From contig NZ_JAJFET010000001.1 of NCBI RefSeq assembly GCF_020707215.1, positions 310,001 through 374,000 on the forward strand: DNA of 64,000 bases, in the 5' to 3' direction. Shown here in pieces: positions 57,626-64,000 of this stretch; within the stretch, counting starts at the first letter, position 1, and every line of letters starts with the position of its first letter. Source of the DNA: Sphingomonas sp. PL-96. GTDB taxonomy: Bacteria > Pseudomonadota > Alphaproteobacteria > Sphingomonadales > Sphingomonadaceae. The notes beneath the pieces were generated by a model that had not been told where the DNA came from, did no database searches, and was given only the letters and a program-made list of their open reading frames with translations. Position numbers and translations under genes: made by a program.

Positions 57626-59845
57626 TCAGGCGAGGGCGGCGTCGCTGCCCATCAGATTGGGGAAGAAGCCCTCGTGCGCCGTGCGCAGCGCATCGAGCGG
57701 CACGACGAAGTCGCCGTCGGCCAGCTCAAAGATCAGCCGGCTGCCGATGGTGCGGCCGATCGGCTCCGCCTCGATGCCAGCCGCCTGCGCGCCCTTGAGG
57801 AAGTCGAGCAGCGGATGGTCGTGCACCGTCACCAGATACACGCCCTGGTCTTCGCCAAAGAAGGAGCAGGCGTGGTCGTACGGCTGCTTCTTGTCGAGGA
57901 TCGCGCCGACGTTGCCGGCCAGCGCCATCTCGGCGAGTGCCACCGCCAGGCCGCCGTCGGACACGTCGTGCGCCGCCGTCACCACGCCCGCGGTGATCGC
58001 CGCGCGCAGATAGTCGCCGGTGCGGCGCTCCTGCTCCAGGTCCACCGGCGGCGGGGGGCCTTCCTCGCGGCCGTGGATCTCGCGCAGCCACAGCGACTGG
58101 CCGAGGTGGCCGGAGCGGTTGCCGAGCGCGATGATGATGTCGCCGGTCTGCTTGAAGGCGATGGTCATCGACTTCTCCCAGTCGGCCATCAGCCCCAGGC
58201 CGCCGATCGCCGGCGTCGGCAGGATCGCCGAGCCGCCGCCCGTCGCCTTCGACTCGTTGTAGAGCGACACGTTGCCCGACACGATCGGGAAGTCGAGCGC
58301 GCGGCACGCCTCGCCCATGCCCTCCAGGCATCCGACGATCTGGCCCATGATCTCGGGCCGCTGCGGGTTGGCGAAGTTCAGGCAGTTGGTGATCGCAAGC
58401 GGGGTGGCGCCCACCGCGGTCAGGTTGCGCCACGCCTCGGCCACCGCCTGCTTGCCGCCCTCGACCGGGTCCGCGAAGCAATAGCGCGGGGTGGAGTCGG
58501 TGGTGATCGCCAGCGCCTTCTTGGTGCCGTGCACGCGCACCACCGCGGCGTCGCCGCCCGGGCGCTGCACGGTGTCGGCGCCGACCATGTGGTCATACTG
58601 CTCCCAGATCCACCGCCGGCTGGCGATGTCGGGCGAGCCCATCAGCTTGAGCAGGTCCGCGGCCGGATCGCCGCACGCAGGCACGTTCGTCAGCTCGGCC
58701 GGCTTCGGCGTCGGCACATGCGGACGGTCGTAGAGCGGCGCCTCGTCGGCGAGCGGGGCGAGGGGAATGTCGGCAACCGTGTCGCCCTTCCACTTCAGCA
58801 CCATGCGGCCGGTGTCGGTCACGCGGCCGATGATCGCGAAATCGAGTTCCCACTTGCGGAAGATCGCCTCGGCGAAGTCCTCGCGGCCGGGCTTCAGCAC
58901 CATGAGCATGCGCTCCTGGCTCTCCGACAGCATCATTTCATAGGGCGTCATGCCCTCTTCGCGCTGGGGAACATCGTCCATCACCAGCTCGATGCCGACC
59001 CCGCCCTTGGACGCCATCTCGACCGAGGAAGAGGTGAGGCCGGCGGCACCCATGTCCTGGATCGCGACGATCGCGTCCGATGCCATCAACTCCAGGCACG
59101 CCTCGATCAGCAGCTTCTCGGTGAAAGGATCGCCGACCTGGACGGTGGGACGCTTCTCTTCCGAATCCTCGCCGAAATCGGCCGAGGCCATGGTCGCGCC
59201 GTGGATGCCGTCGCGGCCGGTCTTCGAACCCACATAGACGATCGGATTGCCCACGCCCGAGGCGGCCGAGTAGAAGATCTTGTCCTGGTCGGCGACGCCC
59301 ACGGTCATCGCGTTGACCAGGATGTTGCCGTCATAGGCCGGGTGGAAGTTCACCTCGCCACCCACGGTCGGCACGCCCACGCAGTTGCCATAGCCGCCGA
59401 TGCCGTGGACCACGCCCGCGATCAGGTGGCGCATCTTGGGATGGTCAGGCCGGCCGAAGCGCAGCGCGTTCAGGTTCGCGACCGGCCGCGCGCCCATGGT
59501 GAACACGTCGCGCAGGATGCCGCCCACGCCCGTCGCCGCGCCCTGGTATGGCTCGATGTAGGAGGGGTGGTTGTGCGACTCCATCTTGAAGATCGCCGCC
59601 TGGCCATCGCCGATGTCGACCACGCCCGCATTCTCGCCTGGGCCGCAGATTACCTGCGGTCCCTCGGTCGGCAGCTTCTTCAGATGAATGCGGCTCGACT
59701 TGTACGAGCAGTGCTCGGACCACATCACCGAGAAGATGCCGAGCTCCGTCAAATTGGGCTCGCGCCCCATCGCGTGCAGGACGCGCTCATATTCCTCGGG
59801 GGAAAGGCCGTGCTCGGCGACGATCTCGGGCGTGATCTGGGTCAT
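57626..59845 (-). CDS. purL: Phosphoribosylformylglycinamidine synthase subunit PurL
   Basis: PurL is the ATP-dependent subunit that turns FGAR into FGAM in purine synthesis, with PurQ and PurS. The 739-residue protein is the small-type Pur[24 protein letters not shown] at the N-terminus, then the AIR-synthase-like core ([42 protein letters not shown]) and a second half with [28 protein letters not shown]-type core. Full family length. purQ and purS are not adjacent. Confidence 0.96.
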   Translation of the reverse strand: MTQITPEIVAEHGLSPEEYERVLHAMGREPNLTELGIFSVMWSEHCSYKSSRIHLKKLPTEGPQVICGPGENAGVVDIGDGQAAIFKMESHNHPSYIEPYQGAATGVGGILRDVFTMGARPVANLNALRFGRPDHPKMRHLIAGVVHGIGGYGNCVGVPTVGGEVNFHPAYDGNILVNAMTVGVADQDKIFYSAASGVGNPIVYVGSKTGRDGIHGATMASADFGEDSEEKRPTVQVGDPFTEKLLIEACLELMASDAIVAIQDMGAAGLTSSSVEMASKGGVGIELVMDDVPQREEGMTPYEMMLSESQERMLMVLKPGREDFAEAIFRKWELDFAIIGRVTDTGRMVLKWKGDTVADIPLAPLADEAPLYDRPHVPTPKPAELTNVPACGDPAADLLKLMGSPDIASRRWIWEQYDHMVGADTVQRPGGDAAVVRVHGTKKALAITTDSTPRYCFADPVEGGKQAVAEAWRNLTAVGATPLAITNCLNFANPQRPEIMGQIVGCLEGMGEACRALDFPIVSGNVSLYNESKATGGGSAILPTPAIGGLGLMADWEKSMTIAFKQTGDIIIALGNRSGHLGQSLWLREIHGREEGPPPPVDLEQERRTGDYLRAAITAGVVTAAHDVSDGGLAVALAEMALAGNVGAILDKKQPYDHACSFFGEDQGVYLVTVHDHPLLDFLKGAQAAGIEAEPIGRTIGSRLIFELADGDFVVPLDALRTAHEGFFPNLMGSDAALA

Positions 59846-59917
59846 GCGCGAGCCCTTAGCGGCACCGGCGCGAAGGGGCTAGAGGGTGCGCGCGTGGCGG
59901 CACTTCAGAATGCGGTC

Positions 59918-60835
59918 TCAGGCCGACAGTGCCCTAGCCAGTTCGGTCCAGCTGACCGGCGCCGCAAGGGTCGACGCAGCGTTCGCCATCCCTGTAAGCG
60001 CCAGATAGTCGCCGTAGCGGTCCATCACCGTCGGAGACCCGATCGTTACCGAGGCGACACGTTCCCCGTTAGCCCGCTCCGAAACCGCTGCGAGGTTAAA
60101 CAGCGAAGGGTAGAGCGAGCCGGATTTTCCGCCCCTGAACTGGGGGATGGCGAAGTCGGGGCAGAGCTTGCGTGTCGATGCCTGGAAGATGGACGCGACG
60201 GGCAATTGCCGCGGGTCTGGGCCGCCGATTGACAGGACATGCCGCGGCTTTCCCCAGACTCCGGTGATCGCGGGATAGTCGAGGCAAGCCACCACCAGCT
60301 GCGACAGGTCGCGCGCGGTGGAATGCTGTCCGCGGGCGCCAAGCCCATGCGGGTTCAGGAAGTGCGACCGCTTCATCCGCAGACTTTGCGCGACGGCGTT
60401 CATTTCGCGGACGAAACGGTCAATGGGCGCAATGCCGGCTGCCCGCTCCTGCTGCAGCAGCATGCGGCCGAAATGCCGCGCGAGGACGTTGGCGCCGATG
60501 TTGGACGAAGCAAGCAGCACGTTTGCGAGCATGTCCTGAAAGCTCAGGCAATCGCCCGCCCGCAGGTTCCGTCCCGAACCCTCCGCAAGGTCGCCGGCTT
60601 CCACGACCAATTCGGGAGGGGCGGGCATGTTGCCTCGATCGAGGATGTGAAGCGCGGTCACCGCCGTCAGAAGCTTGGTGATCGAGGCGGGAGGCGCCGG
60701 GCGATCGGCATCCTTTTCGTGCAGGATCACGAAGGACCCGGGCAGGCCGCGGGAAAGCTGGATGCAGATCGCGCTTCTGGCGCTTAATGCCACGTCAGGT
60801 CCGGCCGAGCGAGCGCCCGCTGGTTCCCCCATCAT
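59918..60835 (-). CDS. S11-like D-alanyl-D-alanine carboxypeptidase-type hydrolase
   Basis: The 305-residue protein has all three penicillin-binding motifs: SxxK in PASITKLLTA, SxN in LLASSNIGAN and a KTG-like box as FRGGKSGSLYPS. Context motifs (HFLNPHGLGARGQHSTARDLS) support the S11 family. No signal peptide is visible after ATG 60835 (or 60832), which is unusual, since the substrate is periplasmic peptidoglycan. The ribosome-binding stretch GGGGGAGGGG is close to the start. Sequence in and before the gene is less GC-rich than neighbours; an AT-richer patch at 60880-60955 may hold its promoter. Confidence 0.78.
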   Translation of the reverse strand: MMGEPAGARSAGPDVALSARSAICIQLSRGLPGSFVILHEKDADRPAPPASITKLLTAVTALHILDRGNMPAPPELVVEAGDLAEGSGRNLRAGDCLSFQDMLANVLLASSNIGANVLARHFGRMLLQQERAAGIAPIDRFVREMNAVAQSLRMKRSHFLNPHGLGARGQHSTARDLSQLVVACLDYPAITGVWGKPRHVLSIGGPDPRQLPVASIFQASTRKLCPDFAIPQFRGGKSGSLYPSLFNLAAVSERANGERVASVTIGSPTVMDRYGDYLALTGMANAASTLAAPVSWTELARALSA

Positions 60836-60959
60836 CCCCTCCCCCTGCGACAGGGTCCCTGTTCGCCGCCGTCCGTAAGGCGCGTTGATTGTATTTGTGA
60901 TGCAGTTGCAGTGTCTTGGGGACGGTCACACCATTTTCTTGAACAAACTGCAAGGGATC

Positions 60960-61658
60960 TCAGAACAACGCCACCAGCGACAGCAGCAGCGCGGTCATCG
61001 CGGCGTTGAGCGCCATGGCCATGCCGGCAAAGGTGCCTGCCGTCTCGCTCACCTGAAAGGCGCGGGCGGTGCCCAGGCCGTGCGCGGTCACGCCGACGGC
61101 AAAGCCGCGGGCGCGCGGATCGGTGATCTTGAGGCCGTCGAGCAGCGGCGTCGCCACCATCGCCCCGAAGATGCCGGTCGTCAGGATGGCCACCGCCGCC
61201 AGTGCCGGAATGCCGCCGATGCTATCGGCAATCGCCATGCCGACCGGCGTCGTGGCCGAATGCGGCGCCAGCGTCGCCAGCACCCGCGGCGAGGCGCCGA
61301 ACGCCCAGCCGATTGCAACCGCGCTGCCGATCGCCGTAATCGATCCGGCGAGCAGCGCGGCGAGCACTGCCTTGCCGGAGCGGCGCACCAGCGGCCAGTT
61401 GCGCCACAGCGGTACGGCAAGCGCCACCGTGGCGGGGCCCAGCAGGAAGCTGAGCGTTGCGGTTCCCTGCGCATAGGTCCGGTACGGCGTGCCTGTCGCG
61501 TAGAGGATCGCGGCCAGCACCGGCACCGACATCAACACGGGATGGGCAAGCGGATGGCGGTTGCTCCGCCGCGAGATCCGGTCCGCGCCTTCGAACACCA
61601 GCAGAGTCGCGGTGATCCACAGCAGCGGCATGTCGAGCAGGGAGGCAAGCGCGCTCAT
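60960..61658 (-). CDS. lrgB: LrgB/CidB-family membrane protein
   Basis: The 232-residue product has about six transmembrane segments and the conserved LrgB C-terminal signature (GVTAHGLGTARAFQVSETAGTFAGMAMALNA). PVGMAIADSIGGIPALAAVAILTTGIFGA lies before it. LrgAB/CidAB are holin-like or metabolite-transport membrane proteins involved in cell lysis or pyruvate/acetate handling. ATG 61658 overlaps the lrgA stop by 4 nt, so they are coupled. Confidence 0.88.
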   Translation of the reverse strand: MSALASLLDMPLLWITATLLVFEGADRISRRSNRHPLAHPVLMSVPVLAAILYATGTPYRTYAQGTATLSFLLGPATVALAVPLWRNWPLVRRSGKAVLAALLAGSITAIGSAVAIGWAFGASPRVLATLAPHSATTPVGMAIADSIGGIPALAAVAILTTGIFGAMVATPLLDGLKITDPRARGFAVGVTAHGLGTARAFQVSETAGTFAGMAMALNAAMTALLLSLVALF

Positions 61659-62005
61659 GCCGCGGTCTCGCTGCGGGCGGAGACCCAGCGAAACACCAGC
61701 GCGGTCACGGCGATGGTCAGCAGCGTCGCCATGACGCAGGCGACGAGGATCGCGACGCCGTCGCGGGCGAGGGCGGGACCCTCGTCGATCAGCCCCATCG
61801 TGGCCGGCACGAACAGCACGGCGAAGTGGCCGATCAGCCAGGTCGCCACCGCCTTCAGTTCCACCCGTTCGCCCGGGCGCAGTTTCAGCCAGAAGAACAG
61901 CAGGAACATGCCGAGCACCGGGCCGGGCAGCGGCACCCCGAGCCCGCGGTTCAGCGCCTCTCCGACAAGTTGGCAGAACAGCAGCAGGGAAATGGCGGCG
62001 ATCAT
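61655..62005 (-). CDS. lrgA: LrgA/CidA-family holin-like protein
   Basis: The 116-residue product has four hydrophobic segments and the family core: FCQLVGEALNRGLGVPLPGPVLGMFLLFFWL, then ATWLIGHFAVLFVPATMGLID. It is the partner of LrgB just downstream. Role by family: holin-like control of murein hydrolase activity, or pyruvate uptake. Start ATG 62005. A 248-bp gap with stem-loop repeats precedes it. Confidence 0.9.
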   Translation of the reverse strand: MIAAISLLLFCQLVGEALNRGLGVPLPGPVLGMFLLFFWLKLRPGERVELKAVATWLIGHFAVLFVPATMGLIDEGPALARDGVAILVACVMATLLTIAVTALVFRWVSARSETAA

Positions 62006-62133
62006 GGTCGATCCTCAGGCACGGCAGCGTCGGCGTGCCCGCGCCTTTAGCGTCGTTCGCGCATGGTTTCACCGTCGGGTTTCACGGTCGTCACGGCTTG
62101 AGCCGGGATGTTGTTTTGCGCCACTCCCGCTGT

Positions 62134-62217
62134 GCTCCTGCGGAGGCAGGAGCGCAGGGCGTCATGCGACGCAGCCCGTTGCTCTGCTTGGCCCTGGGTT
62201 CCTGCCTTCGCAGGAAC
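62134..62217. repeat. Two GCTCCTGC-type stem-loop repeats
   Basis: GCTCCTGC-GGAG-GCAGGAGC (62134-62153) and GTTCCTGC-CTTC-GCAGGAAC (62198-62217) are perfect 8-bp stem-loops in a head-to-head pair, joined by a GC-rich spacer. Family members also lie at 4903-4986 and 52282. They occupy the 62006-62253 gap between the lrgA start and the phospholipase gene end; no gene is visible there. Confidence 0.78.
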
Positions 62218-62253
62218 ACGCGGATGGGGGCGGTTCGGTGCCCGACCGAAGCG

Positions 62254-63816
62254 TCAGTCGCGCCGTCCGCGCCGGCGCCACAGCAGCGCCGCGACGCCGC
62301 CCACGGCCGCTGCCGCCACCGCGCCTCCCGCGTAGAGCGCCGGTGGTACCGGCGCCTTGTGGCCGGGGCGCAGCCGCCGCATCAGCCCGCGCTTCGACAG
62401 CGCCTCGAACATCTCCTCGGGCCCTTCCGGGTCGAGCACCTCATTGTCGGCCAGCCACTTCTCGACGCTGTTGAGGTCGGGATCCTTGTACGGGCGCAGG
62501 CGGCGGCCGGTCGCGGGGCTCAGCGCTTCAATGGTGGCGATCAGCGACCCTGTCTCCGCCATGTGCCGGGCGACGGCTTCGGGCTCGGCACCAGTGTGCT
62601 CGGCCACCAGCGCATGGGCGACATTGGCGATGGCAGGGGCGGCGTGCGCGTTGGCGGACCGGGTTGAATCGATCGTCACGTCGCACTCGGTGTCGAGCCG
62701 CATCGAACGGTTGTTGAAGTTCGACGACCCGACCCGCAGGATCTCGCCATCGATCACCGTGACCTTGGCGTGGATGTAGATCGGATCGCCGGCTTCGTTT
62801 TCGGCATGATAGACGCGCAGCCGCCCGTGCCGGTCGCGCCGGCGCAGCGCCTCCAGCAGCCGCGAGCGCGCCGTGTCCATCGCGATCGGCTCCAGCCAAC
62901 CTTGCGCGCTCACCGGATTGACGATCACGATCTCCGGCCCGTTCGGTTCGTCCAGCCGGCGGGCGATCGCCTCGGCGATCTTGCGCGACGCGAAATACTG
63001 GCTCTCGGCATAGATCCAGCGTTCGGCGCGCGCGATCAGGTCCAGGTACAGCGCCTCGATCTCGCGTACGGGCGGCTGGCCCGGCATTTCGGGGGAGGAG
63101 CGGGAGATGGCGACTTCGACGTCGGTAAAGGTGGCGTCCAGCCCCTCGGGCCAGGGCGGGCTCACATCTTCGCTGGGTTCGGAGATCGGCTTGCCGCCGG
63201 CCAGCTGCCACCGCGTCCGGCACAGCTCGCCCAGCGCCTTGGCGACCGGTCCCGCGAGCGCGGTGGTGGCATCGTGCCACGGGCCATAGGGTGTGCCGTC
63301 CGGCTCGACCCGGCCCGGCTGCTCGGCGCGATGGTCGCGCGTGTCCCAGCGGTCGGCGGTCATGTCGATGCCGCCGCAAAAGGCGAGGCAGTCGTCGATC
63401 ACGACGATCTTCTGGTGGTGGGAGGCAGCCGGCGGGTGGAAGCCGTCGAGCTTGGCGGTGATGCGCGGGTGCGCCATCCAGCGCAGCAGCGTCAGGATCG
63501 TGCTGCCGCGGAACATCGCCTTCAGCGCGCCGGTGTCCCAGCGCAGGATGTGGACGTGCAACCCCTTGCGGGCCTCCACCAGCCATTCGAGGAACGCGCC
63601 GACATGGATCGGGCCGTCGTCCTCCTCCTGCTGGATCAGCTTGATGCGGCCGTCGAAATCCCAGCCGACCAGCAGCAGCTGCTCCTCAGCCTTTCGCATC
63701 GCCGCGCGGGCCAGGCGGAAATAGGCGTCGGCATCGATGATGACGGCGGCGCGGGTCGCAGGCTCGATCCGCCAGCAGTTGCGGCCGGGTTCCAGTGCGG
63801 GCGAGAGCTTGGCCAT
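62254..63816 (-). CDS. Phospholipase D-family protein (two HKD motifs)
   Basis: The 520-residue protein has two PLD phosphodiesterase motifs: HHQKIVVIDDCLAFCGG (HxKx4D) and IHAKVTVIDGEILRVGSSNFNNRSM. This covers the bacterial PLD and cardiolipin-synthase-like families. A C-terminal membrane segment (PALYAGGAVAAAAVGGVAALLW, then RRRGRRD) suggests anchoring. Probably acts on phospholipids at the inner membrane. ATG 63816 (MAKLSPALEPGRN) was chosen over an upstream in-frame start. Confidence 0.85.
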   Translation of the reverse strand: MAKLSPALEPGRNCWRIEPATRAAVIIDADAYFRLARAAMRKAEEQLLLVGWDFDGRIKLIQQEEDDGPIHVGAFLEWLVEARKGLHVHILRWDTGALKAMFRGSTILTLLRWMAHPRITAKLDGFHPPAASHHQKIVVIDDCLAFCGGIDMTADRWDTRDHRAEQPGRVEPDGTPYGPWHDATTALAGPVAKALGELCRTRWQLAGGKPISEPSEDVSPPWPEGLDATFTDVEVAISRSSPEMPGQPPVREIEALYLDLIARAERWIYAESQYFASRKIAEAIARRLDEPNGPEIVIVNPVSAQGWLEPIAMDTARSRLLEALRRRDRHGRLRVYHAENEAGDPIYIHAKVTVIDGEILRVGSSNFNNRSMRLDTECDVTIDSTRSANAHAAPAIANVAHALVAEHTGAEPEAVARHMAETGSLIATIEALSPATGRRLRPYKDPDLNSVEKWLADNEVLDPEGPEEMFEALSKRGLMRRLRPGHKAPVPPALYAGGAVAAAAVGGVAALLWRRRGRRD

Positions 63817-63820
63817 CGTT

Positions 63821-64000
63821 CTACAGGATCTCGCGCACGATTTCGGGAGGGCGGCCGAGCCGGACACCCTTTTCGGTTTCGACCAGCGGCCGCTCGATCA
63901 GGATCGGGTGGTTCGCCATCGCATCGAGGATTGCGTCATCGGAGGCGCCGGCGAGCCCAAGCTCCTTCGCGACCGTCTCGCCCTTGCGCAGACCCTGCGC
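63821..64000 (-). CDS. arsC: Arsenate reductase, glutaredoxin-type (5' end cut off by window)
   Basis: The last 59 codons and stop are visible. The translated end matches the C-terminal half of the ArsC/YfgD family: GLRKGETVAKELGL, then ANHPILIERPLVETEKGVRLGRPPEIVREIL. The ERPLV core and GRPPEIV tail are family hallmarks. The catalytic N-terminal Cys is outside the window. It would be a cytosolic glutaredoxin-dependent reductase or paralogue. Its stop lies 4 nt upstream of the phospholipase start. Confidence 0.85.
   Translation of the reverse strand, partial: AQGLRKGETVAKELGLAGASDDAILDAMANHPILIERPLVETEKGVRLGRPPEIVREIL

Noticed and set aside
57275-60232. Open frame of 985 codons on the plus strand antisense to purL
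   Set aside because: It mirrors the third-position GC bias of purL, is rich in Arg/His/Ala, has no domain and spans the purL gene.

Overview
The window is a GC-rich alphaproteobacterial chromosome segment, most likely from a Sphingomonas-like member of the Sphingomonadales. The pointers are a gcrA cell-cycle regulator, a str-S10-spc-alpha ribosomal block without rpmJ after secY and without rpsD in the alpha operon, an S5 protein with a Gly/Arg-rich N-terminal tail, and short stem-loop repeats between genes. The taxon is inferred from gene content. No rRNA, tRNA, insertion sequence, phage or CRISPR array was seen.

Region 1 (1-13005), mixed housekeeping genes. On the minus strand lie a truncated serine hydrolase, a secreted TonB-C-like protein, parE, an alpha/beta hydrolase and gcrA. 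On the plus strand lie an ABC-2 permease, argD and argF (arginine synthesis), hslO (Hsp33) and two small proteins. An M28 peptidase and a universal stress protein follow on the minus strand. argD is preceded by a 38-codon reading frame whose stop overlaps the argD start and which contains a terminator-like hairpin.

Region 2 (13131-17616), plus strand. The E2 (pdhC) and E3 (lpdA) genes of pyruvate dehydrogenase enclose a small membrane protein and an acyl-CoA thioesterase. Two adjacent Asn/Asp-rich lipoproteins follow.

Region 3 (17745-38145), the translation block. A TTGACC-17-TATAGC promoter precedes rpsL-rpsG-fusA-tuf, which ends at a 14-bp-stem terminator. The S10 set (rpsJ to rpsQ), the spc set (rplN to adk) and the alpha set (rpsM, rpsK, rpoA, rplQ) follow. 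Many cistrons overlap by 1-8 nt, and hairpins sit at most of the wider gaps, including a strong terminator exactly at the S10/spc boundary.

Region 4 (38160-52262), mostly plus strand. It holds a prolyl-oligopeptidase-family lipoprotein, guaA, a short-chain dehydrogenase, a small lipoprotein overlapping a GNAT acetyltransferase, a GH1-like cytosolic glycosidase, a tiny basic protein, a secreted protein of unknown function, an ArsC/Spx-like protein, panB, and an outer-membrane/ribosome-assembly run (YfgM-like, BamB, Der, TusA-like).

Region 5 (52426-64000), minus strand. A compact cassette encodes a sugar/inositol-phosphate nucleotidyltransferase, an inositol-3-phosphate synthase and a CDP-alcohol phosphatidyltransferase; this is the most intriguing metabolic unit here. 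Then come bacterioferritin and its ferredoxin (bfr, bfd) behind a 39-bp nested palindrome, a DUF418 membrane protein, purL, an S11-like peptidase, lrgA/lrgB, a phospholipase D-family protein and the end of an arsenate reductase gene.
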